A DNA stretch of 64,000 nt from Lachnospiraceae bacterium (GTDB taxonomy: Bacteria > Bacillota > Clostridia > Lachnospirales > Lachnospiraceae). Positions 43,582 through 52,238 of this stretch are shown here, piece after piece. Location: positions 27,462-91,461 of the forward strand of contig CAJTCE010000012.1 in assembly GCA_910574745.1 (NCBI GenBank), given 5' to 3'. The translations under genes were made by a program, and so were the position numbers. Position 1 is the first letter of the stretch, and every line of letters starts with the position of its first letter. The notes below the pieces were generated by a model that did no database searches, was not told the DNA's origin, and saw only the letters and a program-made list of their open reading frames with translations.

Positions 43582-45323
43582 TTTTGTTTTTATTAGGCTG
43601 TTTATTGTTAGCCGGATGTGGTCAGGAAGCGGAATCAGGAGGACAGCAGGCAGATGTGCCGGAGAGCGCTGTTATAGCCGCAACGGTGGATGAAGAAGAA
43701 ACGAATACAGAAACAGTAAATGCAGAAATGAAAAATGCAGAAACGGAAGAGGCTGCGCATAGAAGTATGCTAGTTATATCTGTGCTTGGCAAAGAAAAAC
43801 TTGCCATTGAAACGGAGAGACTTTATGCAGATAAATCCAGACCGGGATATTTAGATAATTGTTTTACCCCGGAAGAAACAGATACCATTTTAAATGCAAT
43901 ACAAGGGGCATGGAGCATTGATGAATATGTGGGTTTTGCGCCGTATGCAACTGTGGAACAGTGGATGGGAGAAGGCACGTATGAAGAAAAGCGGGAAAAA
44001 TATAGAGAGCTTAAAGAAGGGGCAGAAAAAAATCCACCGGACTTCTTTTTTCAGGTAAAAGGTGGCAGCGGCGAAGAATCTGCTGTCAGCAGTCATTACA
44101 TTTATGTGTATAACGGTAATAAAGTGTATGCCAGTCCAATGAGCATTGTTTTAAGCAAGCAGGAAGAAGAAAAGCCTTATCAAGGCAGATTCATTGCATA
44201 TGCCCGACCAATGGATGGAGGCGGAGATTGGTCATACAATGATAATTACCATAATATTAGCGGACAAGAAAGTTTTGCGGTAGAGGGAAGTATTTACATA
44301 GAAAGCGTTTTGGCGGGAGATGTCAGTGACCGCTGGACGGAAGAGACCGGAAGGTTTTGCTATGATACGCCTGTAGAAAAATATAAGGCTTTTTTAGAGG
44401 AATTGGAACAGGGACAAGCAGTAAACAGGGAGGAATCTATATATGCCTTTCATGTTCCGGAGAATATTTCCAGAGAGATTGTGTTAAGCGATTACAGTGA
44501 AACATTTCCGGTAAATTTACAAGAAGCCCTGGTATATGCAAATGATGATATTCAGGAAGAGGAGTATGATAATGCGTGGATGGAATATAGGGCTGAATGT
44601 GAATATGAATATATTACAATAGAAATAGATGGGTATGCTTCTCCCTTTGAAAATGTCAATGCATTGGAAGCAGACATTGATTCGGATGGAGAGAAAGAAT
44701 ATATTTTTTCTGTTTCAGAAGGGGGAACGGCACATGATGTGAGAACCATAGTCGCAAAATCAATAAATGGAGAGTGGGTACAAATAGGAGGGCTTACATC
44801 AAAGAATTCCGCTGTCAGGGCGTTGCTGGAATGGGAAGATCAATATTATTTACTAATGGGTAACCATTTAGCCTATTGGAATGGCGAGGCGGATGAGCCA
44901 AACTGGAAGGAGCATCCTGTACCTGGGCAGGCGGAATGCTGGAATACATTATCCATAGAAAAAAAGGTAACAGGCTATACTCCTTTGGAAGTGTATTCTT
45001 TGGAAGCGGTCTCTGTTGATTATCTGAAAAATATAGATTTTATAAATTCAGATGATCATAGTGCTGATGATATTATGCCGTCTGCATGGACTTATTGGCA
45101 TAGTGAAAATTTTTCCTTTCTGGTAAAACGTATATGGACACAAAAGACGGAAGGAGAAGAGTATCACTATATTGTTTCGGAAATTACAGGCGGTACATAT
45201 TATCGGGATGATTTATTAATGGCTGTGTGCCGGCGGACGGAAGATGAACGGATAGAGGCTGTTGCATTGTATTATCTGATGGCCAATTATGAGATAACAT
45301 TCAGGGAGGAAGCTCTGCCATAG
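43557..45323 (+). CDS. Lipoprotein of unknown function, 3' end probably frameshifted
   Basis: This 588-residue lipoprotein has VILFLLGCLLLAGC with the lipobox Cys near residue 21, and a Thr/Glu-rich linker rich in ETV/NAE repeats. The middle part contains EADIDSDGEKEYIFSV, an acidic loop like those of its neighbours. The frame ends in FREEALP, but a +1 frame stays open from before that stop to 45439 and reads as convincing protein (ITAGDLFLPGTHGQV and FIVWEQDGFMYIYLFG). The gene may therefore have been about 39 codons longer. Family unknown. Confidence 0.72.
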   Translation: MEVEKGKVILFLLGCLLLAGCGQEAESGGQQADVPESAVIAATVDEEETNTETVNAEMKNAETEEAAHRSMLVISVLGKEKLAIETERLYADKSRPGYLDNCFTPEETDTILNAIQGAWSIDEYVGFAPYATVEQWMGEGTYEEKREKYRELKEGAEKNPPDFFFQVKGGSGEESAVSSHYIYVYNGNKVYASPMSIVLSKQEEEKPYQGRFIAYARPMDGGGDWSYNDNYHNISGQESFAVEGSIYIESVLAGDVSDRWTEETGRFCYDTPVEKYKAFLEELEQGQAVNREESIYAFHVPENISREIVLSDYSETFPVNLQEALVYANDDIQEEEYDNAWMEYRAECEYEYITIEIDGYASPFENVNALEADIDSDGEKEYIFSVSEGGTAHDVRTIVAKSINGEWVQIGGLTSKNSAVRALLEWEDQYYLLMGNHLAYWNGEADEPNWKEHPVPGQAECWNTLSIEKKVTGYTPLEVYSLEAVSVDYLKNIDFINSDDHSADDIMPSAWTYWHSENFSFLVKRIWTQKTEGEEYHYIVSEITGGTYYRDDLLMAVCRRTEDERIEAVALYYLMANYEITFREEALP

Positions 45324-45439
45324 AAATAACGGCGGGAGACTTATTTTTGCCAGGAACTCATGGGCAAGTGACCAGAGATGTTCGCATTTTTATTGTTTGG
45401 GAGCAGGATGGTTTTATGTATATTTACTTGTTTGGATAA
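45320..45439 (+). pseudogene. Displaced 3' coding remnant of the lipoprotein gene
   Basis: In the +1 frame relative to 43557-45323, 39 codons run to a TAA at 45437-45439 with protein-like composition and no start codon or ribosome site of its own. The simplest reading is a frameshift shortly before 45320. Confidence 0.5.
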
Positions 45440-45481
45440 GTTTGACGTTCACTAAAACCGATATTTGAGGAGGCGACTATA

Positions 45482-45895
45482 TTGTGCAGTCAGATTGATG
45501 AATTACTAAAAAGAACTGAATATGACATTTACAACAATCCTGACGTCAGTGATGAGGGAATCAAAACAATAGCCGAGATGATTGCCGCAGATAAAAGGAT
45601 TGATTTGAAAGAACTTTTTGATTTACGAAAATGTTCCTCTAAATTTTGCTGGTTGAATTATCTGAATATTTTGGAGAAACTGCCTAAAGAGGACAAAGTC
45701 AGGGGGCTTTCGCTTCTGTTTGAATTGTTACAGGATGCTAACTGGCCTGCTTTTCAAAAAGCAATGGAGTTATTTACAACTATTGATAGCGAAACGGTCG
45801 TATTATACTTAGATAAATATTTAGTACAAGCCTGTGCGGAGGATGATGAAGACTGGCTTTACAACTTGCATCTATTGGCACAAAGATTAAAATAG
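45482..45895 (+). CDS. Small helical protein, DUF5071/HEAT-like
   Basis: This 137-residue, largely helical protein starts at a TTG with GAGGAGG 8 bases upstream. ELLQDANWPAFQKAMELF resembles the 'LqDmNWPia' core of DUF5071 proteins, some of which occur as immunity proteins beside toxins; no toxin is recognised here. After its stop the same frame continues open for 36 more codons (45896-46006), so the stop may be recent. Confidence 0.6.
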   Translation: MCSQIDELLKRTEYDIYNNPDVSDEGIKTIAEMIAADKRIDLKELFDLRKCSSKFCWLNYLNILEKLPKEDKVRGLSLLFELLQDANWPAFQKAMELFTTIDSETVVLYLDKYLVQACAEDDEDWLYNLHLLAQRLK

Positions 45896-46006
45896 GTAAT
45901 TCACAAAAAGCAGGATGATAAAGCGATTGAGGTCATAGAGCATGGAAACCTGAATTTTGAAACTGAAATCAGCAATGAGGAATTTTACATTGTTTATTCA
46001 TGGTGA
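45896..46006 (+). pseudogene. In-frame open stretch after DUF5071-like stop
   Basis: This open stretch of 36 codons ends TGA. It is in the same frame as the preceding gene and includes NLNFETEISNEEFYIVYSW, which looks like the conserved end of a domain. There is no start signal. It is either a lost C-terminal domain or the debris of another gene. Confidence 0.4.
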
Positions 46007-46088
46007 AGCAATGACGGTATTTTTAATGAATTTGATTTGAGAGGGCATTGAATAAGAAGGCGGTAAGGGATAAAGCGAGGGAAAAGAG

Positions 46089-46988
46089 ATGACCAAAAAA
46101 AGAATTGTATCAGTGCTGATTGTGTTGATGCTTACGCTGGGCGCGGCGTCATCGGGAACTTTTTCTTCTGCCGCAGGGGAAGAAAATGCTAAAGAAGCGA
46201 CTGCGGGAATTAAGTGGAAACTGACATTTTATGAAAGAAAAGATTTGCGGAATACGGGTTATAAGGTACGGGAGCTTTATAAGGAATTGCCGGAACTGAT
46301 AGAAGATGCTAATGCCAAAGCAATGCAGACACAGAAAATAGAGGATTTGGAGTTAAGGTGGTTAAAGAGCAAGCTGACGTCACAGCAGGCAGAGGCTTTG
46401 GAGGCTTATGAGGTCTTTCTGGAGGACTATGCCGGAGATTATGACGAAGAGCGGGAGGGTTTTGAAAGTGATAAAAGTTTTGAGGGACCGAAGTTTACAC
46501 TGGTTTATCTGAATGACGATGAAATCCCCGAATTGGCAATCGTGGATGATTGGCGGCATGGAGACGGAGTCGGTTATTATATTTATGCAGACGGGGAAGT
46601 GGTGTTTATCGGGGAATACGGACAATATGGCGGCAATCGTTATGTGGAAAAAGAAAGCATTATATTTGGCGAGTATGATGGGGCGGAGGCTGCACACTAC
46701 TGGATATATCGTATAGACGGTACAAAAGAAATTCTCCTGCAAAGCAGAGACCTTTACATTCATTGGGATTCTGAGTATGAGGATCCCGAATATACCTATA
46801 TTGTGGACGAAAAAGAGGTGGCCGAAGAAGAATATATGGCAGCCTGCGCAATGTGGGACAACTATGAAGAAAAAGTAGTTGCATATGACAGATGCTTTAT
46901 GATGATGGATGGAAGCATTAAGGAAAATCTTAACAAGGCTATGGAAGAACTTTATGCTCGTAGATATGAACGGCGATGGAAGCAATGA
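46089..46988 (+). CDS. Secreted paralogue of the acidic-motif protein, 3' part frameshifted
   Basis: The first frame gives 299 residues with a signal peptide (RIVSVLIVLMLTLGAASSG). The domain is clearly related to the second domain of 41806 (SQQAEALEAYEVFLEDYA; LVYLNDDEIPELAIVDDW; YVEKESIIFGEYD). The end, ARRYERRWKQ, is out of character, while the +1 frame reads FMLVDMNGDGSNEVVLYC across the same bases. The gene has thus lost its reading frame at about 46930-46960. The truncated product could still be secreted. Confidence 0.75.
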   Translation: MTKKRIVSVLIVLMLTLGAASSGTFSSAAGEENAKEATAGIKWKLTFYERKDLRNTGYKVRELYKELPELIEDANAKAMQTQKIEDLELRWLKSKLTSQQAEALEAYEVFLEDYAGDYDEEREGFESDKSFEGPKFTLVYLNDDEIPELAIVDDWRHGDGVGYYIYADGEVVFIGEYGQYGGNRYVEKESIIFGEYDGAEAAHYWIYRIDGTKEILLQSRDLYIHWDSEYEDPEYTYIVDEKEVAEEEYMAACAMWDNYEEKVVAYDRCFMMMDGSIKENLNKAMEELYARRYERRWKQ

Positions 46989-47261
46989 GGTTGTTTTGTA
47001 TTGTTCGCCGGAATCTACGCAGGTTCTTCATTATGAAGAGGGTGTTATATATAGTTATCAGTTTGTATTTCGGGGAATGAAGAGAATCCATCAAAATGGC
47101 GTTTATGAGGGGTCTGACGGAGCGGCAAATACTTTCTATACAGGCTTACGGAATTGAGTAATTACGTACAGGACATTGAGAGTATTGAACTGTCTGAGAC
47201 CGTAGAGTTTACAGAAGACATGCTTATTCGCTGTCTGCTTGGGGAGTTTATTGGAGAATAG
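46909..47261 (+). pseudogene. Frameshifted C-terminal domain of the 46089 gene
   Basis: One frame (to 47157) encodes VDMNGDGSNEVVLYCSPES, HYEEGVIYSYQFVFRG and DGAANTFYTGLR. A second shift near 47145 continues as ELSNYVQDIESIELSETVEF to a TAG at 47259-47261. Both pieces look like one ancestral domain. At least two indels, or sequencing errors, would be needed to explain it. Confidence 0.65.
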
Positions 47262-47273
47262 GGAGTGATGATC

Positions 47274-48149
47274 ATGAAAAACGGAAAGAAGAAGCGGATA
47301 TTGTCTATTACTGCAGGTTGTATGATGCTGATGATGCTGTTTGCAGGCGGCGTTTATTATATGCTGACAAGGTACTATTTTTATAATGCACATAACCGCT
47401 ATGCAAAGAATGAAATGATGTATCATTTGGATTATTGGTATGACAAGCCTTTTGAACTATTATCCACAGAATATGAAACAGTAGAAGCGAAATCGGATAA
47501 ATTACAAGGATATGTATATATATGGACCTATACACTGGCGGATGATAAGGGAGAGCAGCTTCAAGCCTGTTTATGGCTGTATGGTCTTTTGGAAAAGGGT
47601 GCCGGAAATACGCACGCGCCGGATTATGGCTCTTATATATCCGACACCTATGTGGAAGCCGGCACAGAGAGTCTTGCCTATGAGATAGAGCAGGTTGAAG
47701 AAGATTACAGGATATCTGTATATGACAGCCGGAAGAATTTGTTGTATGAAGATTCTTACCCCAGGGAGCCGGTTATAAAAAGGATAGGAAAGAACACGCT
47801 GGAAATACATGAAGGTGCAGGAAATACCTGGTGGTCGGTGTTTATTAACGGGGAGACAGGCGAAGTGTCCGAACCGATTGCGGATGTGATTGCCTGTAAT
47901 GAACAGACGGCAGTATATCCGGTCTTTGAAGACGGCGTTTTTAAGATCATGATCAGGGACATTTACAACGAGAATGCTTATGAGGAAATCACAGATGACT
48001 TTCCGCCTGTAGCTACAGGAACCGGTTTTATAAAAGAGGCAAGGGTGCTTGACCGGAATACGGTATATCTGGATTATTTTACAGGAGACAGCGGAAACGG
48101 GGATGACTGGGAAGAAAAAAAGATAGTTGTATTGTCAGAGTGGCAGTGA
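47274..48149 (+). CDS. Membrane-anchored protein of unknown function
   Basis: This protein of 291 residues has one N-terminal membrane helix (ITAGCMMLMMLFAGGVYYML) and an outer beta-rich domain rich in Tyr, Glu and Asp. GGGAG lies 8 bases before the chosen ATG; a GTG at 47265 is in frame but overlaps that site. The Gly/Thr-rich EGAGNTWWSVFINGETGEV resembles the strand-turn patterns of PepSY or beta-propeller-like secreted proteins, but no family is recognised. Confidence 0.7.
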   Translation: MKNGKKKRILSITAGCMMLMMLFAGGVYYMLTRYYFYNAHNRYAKNEMMYHLDYWYDKPFELLSTEYETVEAKSDKLQGYVYIWTYTLADDKGEQLQACLWLYGLLEKGAGNTHAPDYGSYISDTYVEAGTESLAYEIEQVEEDYRISVYDSRKNLLYEDSYPREPVIKRIGKNTLEIHEGAGNTWWSVFINGETGEVSEPIADVIACNEQTAVYPVFEDGVFKIMIRDIYNENAYEEITDDFPPVATGTGFIKEARVLDRNTVYLDYFTGDSGNGDDWEEKKIVVLSEWQ

Positions 48150-48169
48150 GACTTGTTAAAGGAGAAAGG

Positions 48170-48643
48170 ATGAGCAGCATGAAGAAAAAAATATGGGCGG
48201 GCATCACTATAATGGTGATAATGGCCGGCATAATCGGGCTGTTTATAAAGGTAAACTGGGTTCCGGGTAAATACGCAGTAAAGGAAAGCGATTTTAGTCA
48301 GTACGAGCCTTATATACTGGTGCAGGAAGTCCATTATACAGGAACCGGATGGGTACAGACCGGCAATGAGAAAGGCGTTTTTTTGACGGATGAATATATC
48401 GATATAAATTTGACAAACGGGAATATATTGCCACAGATGGAAATGTATGATGAAGATTATGCCAATACGTTTCTTTGTAAGATAGAATATGAAGGAAAGA
48501 CAAACCATGCTGCGTTTGAAGATGAAATAGATTCTTATTACATAGTGGAGTGGTATCCTGTGTATCCGGTATTGAGAGACACTATGCTGCCCGGCTGGCT
48601 GTACCCCAAGGGATTTATGACAGAAAAGGAAGCGGGGACATGA
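48170..48643 (+). CDS. Small membrane-anchored protein of unknown function
   Basis: This protein of 157 residues has an N-terminal helix (IWAGITIMVIMAGIIGLFI) and an outer domain with no recognised family. The start at 48170 has GGAG 5 bases upstream; an alternative ATG is 9 bases later. It follows the 47274 gene by 20 bases and is likely co-transcribed. A strong terminator follows. Confidence 0.7.
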   Translation: MSSMKKKIWAGITIMVIMAGIIGLFIKVNWVPGKYAVKESDFSQYEPYILVQEVHYTGTGWVQTGNEKGVFLTDEYIDINLTNGNILPQMEMYDEDYANTFLCKIEYEGKTNHAAFEDEIDSYYIVEWYPVYPVLRDTMLPGWLYPKGFMTEKEAGT

Positions 48644-48683
48644 AAAAGATGGCAGCGACATGGGAAAGAAACCGCTTTACATT

Positions 48684-48719
48684 ATTACCTCCGGAAATTT
48701 GTGTTCCGGAGGTAATTTT
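48684..48719. terminator. Bidirectional terminator
   Basis: ATTACCTCCGGAA and TTCCGGAGGTAAT form a perfect 13-bp stem with a 7-base loop between convergent genes. Confidence 0.9.
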
Positions 48720-48732
48720 ACCATAGCCTTGT

Positions 48733-49215
48733 TTACAGCTTTGCCCTATATTTTTCAATAAATGCCATAAACTGCTGCCGTTCCTCTTCCTGACTGACAT
48801 TGTCCACAAAGCTGCGGGAATTTTGCTCTATGTCTCCAAAGCTGAAATACATGGAGCCTCTGCCGCGCTTTGAAAAATCCATATCCAGAGTGTTTTCCCT
48901 CTTTCTGTACTTTACAGCCTTGACTTCTGAAATCTGGATTTCAAGAGGCTCTGAAAACTCTGTCAGTTCAATGTTTATAGGGAGGGCGATAATTTTGAAA
49001 TCTGATTCCCTGTAGCCGAGTACGAGACTGATAAACTGATATACACGGGTATCGGAAAGGATGCCCTCTTCTTTCCAGGTGGAGCCGGTAGTAGCGTAGA
49101 GAACCTGATAGGAATCCCCGTCGGAAATGGCCTGATTAAATAACTGGCGCATTTTGACCTTATTTTTCTGCGCCTCATCCATGTCAATTTTAGGTTTTCT
49201 CGAAAATAATCCCAT
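48733..49215 (-). CDS. Cytosolic protein of unknown function, possible PH-like fold
   Basis: This 160-residue protein without signal or helices has alternating strands followed by a C-terminal helix (QEEERQQFMAFIEKYRAKL). That is the order of bacterial pleckstrin-homology-like domains, but the match is by shape only. AAGGAAGG lies upstream of the start. It stands alone, convergent with the 48170 gene. Confidence 0.65.
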   Translation of the reverse strand: MGLFSRKPKIDMDEAQKNKVKMRQLFNQAISDGDSYQVLYATTGSTWKEEGILSDTRVYQFISLVLGYRESDFKIIALPINIELTEFSEPLEIQISEVKAVKYRKRENTLDMDFSKRGRGSMYFSFGDIEQNSRSFVDNVSQEEERQQFMAFIEKYRAKL

Positions 49216-49659
49216 ATGTAAGTCCTTCCTTTCGTGAACTGTTCAGTTCTATTTTTTTCGTGGATATTTTAGCACTCATTTAGGGGTAATGCAATATGCA
49301 AAACAGACTATTTGTGAAAGGGTTATGCAAGCTTTTGCCGGATTTCAATTCTTGGCATAGGATTTACCTGTTTTTTTAATTACATACTTAAGTTTTCATA
49401 TTGAATTACCGAAATTACTTGTGATATAATATGCGAAAAGGGCAGAGTCAAATGGTCAAAGAAGCCATTGCCAAGATCGCTTGAGCGAGGGCTTCTTTGA
49501 GTATTTGACGAGCGAAGCGACCCCGGGAAACTTTTAGTTTTTCGGGGCTCTGCCCGTAGCTTTGGCATAATATAAATAATATGAAGAAGACGGTATGGGC
49601 AGTATCATGGCGTTTTCCCATCCCATACCATCGAAAAGTATTGCAAAGGAGACAGGACT
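49216..49659. other. Gene-free region with structured element
   Basis: No gene is supported in these 444 bases. The notable content is the self-complementary element at 49440-49555. Any small open frames overlap it and lack start signals. Confidence 0.6.
49440..49555. ncRNA. Highly structured 116-base element (candidate RNA or palindromic repeat)
   Basis: GGGCAGAG (49440-49447) closes with CTCTGCCC (49548-49555). Inside, one arm is GTCAAAT/ATTTGAC (49447-49453 with 49503-49509) continued by AAAGAAGCC/GGCTTCTTT (49458-49466 with 49490-49498), with a small inner hairpin TCGCT/AGCGA. A second arm is CCCCGGGAAAC/GTTTTTCGGGG (49521-49531 with 49537-49547). The result is a multi-arm fold. No known RNA family was recognised. 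It could be a small RNA, a large terminator-like structure or a mobile palindromic element. Confidence 0.55.
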
Positions 49660-50109
49660 ATGGCAAAACTTATCATTACGGTTGAAGGTGGCAAGATAAC
49701 TCAAACACTGAACTTTTTGGACAGGAATATCAAGGACAACAGATATGTCTACGGAAACGGCAATGAATCAGGGATTGTAAGCGATTTGGAAGAGGTTTAC
49801 GAGGATGTTCCGGACTGCCAGAGAATTTTAGGAGATTATGATGAACTTCTTGAAGCGGTAAGCATCGGAAAGAGTCAGATTACCACTGTTATGCGTCAGC
49901 TAAATGAGCTGGAAAAGGAAATGGAACCCTATGTAATTCCAAAGCCGGAGAGTGAGAGAGAGCATGTGGTTACCCTAAATAACGATGATCTGGAAAGGCT
50001 TTCCAAGATTGGGGGCGGAATTTCACTCACTACGGACAAAGAGGTAGAAGAGGCGATTAAAAAGCTGATACACGCTTTGGGCGATATCAACTTGAAAAAG
50101 AAGAAGTAA
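49660..50109 (+). CDS. Small cytosolic protein of unknown function
   Basis: This protein of 149 residues has no signal or membrane segment, with helical, charged C-terminal parts (ISLTTDKEVEEAIKKLIHAL) and a Lys-rich end. GGAG precedes the start at about 8 bases. No family is recognised. A terminator follows, so it is probably monocistronic, downstream of the structured element. Confidence 0.65.
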   Translation: MAKLIITVEGGKITQTLNFLDRNIKDNRYVYGNGNESGIVSDLEEVYEDVPDCQRILGDYDELLEAVSIGKSQITTVMRQLNELEKEMEPYVIPKPESEREHVVTLNNDDLERLSKIGGGISLTTDKEVEEAIKKLIHALGDINLKKKK

Positions 50110-50129
50110 AAAAGTTTATACATAAGCTA

Positions 50130-50173
50130 AAAATCAGGAAAATGACTGGCATACAGAACATTTTCCTGATTTT
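50130..50173. terminator. Bidirectional terminator
   Basis: AAAATCAGGAAAATG and CATTTTCCTGATTTT form a 15-bp stem between the small unknown gene and coaBC. Confidence 0.9.
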
Positions 50174-51367
50174 CTATTTTACCCTGTGCTCCAGGATATA
50201 ATCCAGAAGCCGCCCTGCAACCTCTGCCTTAGACATCATGGGAAGCTCTATGGTATCTTCTTTTGAGAGCAAGGTCACGATATTGGTATCGGTTCCGAAA
50301 CCGGCGCCTTCTTTTTTCAAATTGTTTGCCACGATTAAATCCAGGTTCTTTTTCGTAAGCTTCTTCCGGGAATTTTCTATCATGTTTTCGGTTTCCATGG
50401 AAAAGCCGCAAAGGAACTGCCCGTCTTTTTTGTGGGCACCCAAATATCCCAGAATGTCTTCGGTGCGTTCTAACTCAATGGTCAAGCTGTCGTCGCTTTT
50501 TTTCATTTTTTCATCTGCTGCCTGTCTGGGACGGTAATCCGCCACGGCGGCAGCCTTGACGATAATATTCTGTTCCTCGGCACATGCCTTAACTGCTGCT
50601 GCCATATCTGCCGCAGAAGTAATTTCTATGGTATGCACGTTTACAGGCGGTGCAATATCTGTTTTTCCCGTTACAAGGGTCACTTCTGCGCCGCGCATCA
50701 TGGCTTCGGCGGCTATGGCATAACCCATCTTGCCCGTGGAATGGTTGCTGATATAGCGTACCGGGTCAATTTTTTCTATGGTGGGACCTGCCGTGACCAG
50801 TACTTTAACGCCCTTCATATCCTTTGGATGAAGAGTGTTTAAAATGGAGTCAAACAGAAATTCCGGCTCCGGCATTTTGCCTTCCCCCGTATCGCCGCAG
50901 GCCAGATAGCCTACCGCAGGGGTAATGACTTCCATGCCATAAGCCTGTAAGGTCTTTATATTATCCTGCACGATAGGATTCTGATACATCCGTGTATTCA
51001 TGGCAGGAGCAATGATTTTGGGACATTGGCAGGCTAAAAGAGTAGTGGTCAGCATATCGTCGGCGATACCGTGGGCAGCCTTGGCGATTACATTTGCCGA
51101 TGCCGGCGCAATCATAAACAAATCCGTCTGTTTGGCAAGTGACACATGTTCCACGCTGTATTGGAAATTCCTGTCAAAGGTGTCCATCAGGCATTTGTTT
51201 CCCGTCAATGTTTCAAAGGTTATGGGAGTAATAAAATTGGCGGCATTTGCAGTCATGATCACAGTGACATCCGCTCTCTGTTTTTTCAGCATACTTGCCA
51301 GTGAAGCGGCCTTATAGGCTGCAATACTGCCGGATACGCCTAATACAATATGTTTTCCGTTTAACAT
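50174..51367 (-). CDS. coaBC: Bifunctional phosphopantothenoylcysteine synthetase/decarboxylase
   Basis: This 397-residue enzyme carries out two steps of coenzyme A synthesis: CTP-dependent joining of cysteine to 4'-phosphopantothenate, then FMN-dependent decarboxylation. The N-terminal CoaC domain shows VLGVSGSIAAYKA, PAMNTRMY and the Cys-containing ACGDTGEGKMPEP. The C-terminal CoaB domain begins near GVKVLVTAGPTIEKIDPVRY, with NHSTGKMG. The start at 51367 has GGAGG 8 bases upstream; a longer frame to 51439 overlaps coaX and lacks a good site. It is the last gene of the CoA module. Confidence 0.95.
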   Translation of the reverse strand: MLNGKHIVLGVSGSIAAYKAASLASMLKKQRADVTVIMTANAANFITPITFETLTGNKCLMDTFDRNFQYSVEHVSLAKQTDLFMIAPASANVIAKAAHGIADDMLTTTLLACQCPKIIAPAMNTRMYQNPIVQDNIKTLQAYGMEVITPAVGYLACGDTGEGKMPEPEFLFDSILNTLHPKDMKGVKVLVTAGPTIEKIDPVRYISNHSTGKMGYAIAAEAMMRGAEVTLVTGKTDIAPPVNVHTIEITSAADMAAAVKACAEEQNIIVKAAAVADYRPRQAADEKMKKSDDSLTIELERTEDILGYLGAHKKDGQFLCGFSMETENMIENSRKKLTKKNLDLIVANNLKKEGAGFGTDTNIVTLLSKEDTIELPMMSKAEVAGRLLDYILEHRVK

Positions 51368-51435
51368 GCCGTCAGCCTCCTTTTTTGATTTTTTGCCGTC
51401 TGCGGCGGAATGTTGTCTGAATGTAAATCTATCGG

Positions 51436-52215
51436 TCATGAAAGTGCAGGTTCTGCATTTTTTCGATAAATGATACCCAGTCCTTTTAATGTCAGTTCGT
51501 TGTCGTAAACAACAGTTCTTTTACAATGAGGCACGATACAACCGGAAAGACCGCCGGTGGCTACCACGGCAGTTTCATATCCAAGATCTTCCCAAATACG
51601 GTCGATCATACTGTCCAGACAGGAAGCCTGTCCCATAATGATACCGCTTTTCATACAGTCTATGGTATTTGTGCCGATTAATTTTCTGGGCGCTTCAAGA
51701 CTGATTCTGGGCAGTTGGGAAGTGCCACTGACCAATGCCTCCAGGGACACTTTAACGCCGGGCAGGATCATGCCGCCGATGTAATGCTTCTTTTGATCGA
51801 TGACGCTGATAGTAGTGGCTGTTCCCATATCAATGATTATAATGGGCGCGCCGTAATACTTCAGCCCTGCAACTGCATTGACAATCAGGTCGGAACCTAC
51901 CTGGCCTGGATTGTCCATCAGGATATTCAGCCCCGTTTTAATGCCGGGACCTACAATCAGAGGGGAAATATGAAGCAGCTTTTTCATAGCGGTTTTAATA
52001 ATGTTGTTAAGGGGAGGCACCACCGAAGCGATGATACACCCTGTGATTTCTTCCATCTTAATTTGGTATAAATCCAGAAGTGTTTTAAATCCCACTACAT
52101 ATTCCAGCTCTGTTTTTGAAATGTCAGTGGATATTCTTTCCACAAAATAAATTTTTTCTTCTTCAATACACCCTATGACTATGTTGGTGTTTCCAATATC
52201 TACAGCTAAAATCAT
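51436..52215 (-). CDS. coaX: Type III pantothenate kinase
   Basis: This 259-residue ASKHA-fold kinase phosphorylates pantothenate, the first step of CoA synthesis. It has the phosphate-binding AVDIGNTN at the N-terminus and IDMGTATT in the middle, plus VATGGLSG near the end. Type III enzymes need a monovalent cation and are not inhibited by CoA. The start at 52215 has GAGAGG upstream; an ATG 12 bases earlier is less likely. It lies between the ECF S component and coaBC. Confidence 0.95.
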   Translation of the reverse strand: MILAVDIGNTNIVIGCIEEEKIYFVERISTDISKTELEYVVGFKTLLDLYQIKMEEITGCIIASVVPPLNNIIKTAMKKLLHISPLIVGPGIKTGLNILMDNPGQVGSDLIVNAVAGLKYYGAPIIIIDMGTATTISVIDQKKHYIGGMILPGVKVSLEALVSGTSQLPRISLEAPRKLIGTNTIDCMKSGIIMGQASCLDSMIDRIWEDLGYETAVVATGGLSGCIVPHCKRTVVYDNELTLKGLGIIYRKNAEPALS

Positions 52216-52238
52216 ATTTCCTCTCATTCCGTCTGCTC

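Noticed and set aside
49380..49568. Minus-strand open frame over the structured element
   Set aside because: Its composition follows the inverted repeats; there is no ribosome site and no protein-like character.
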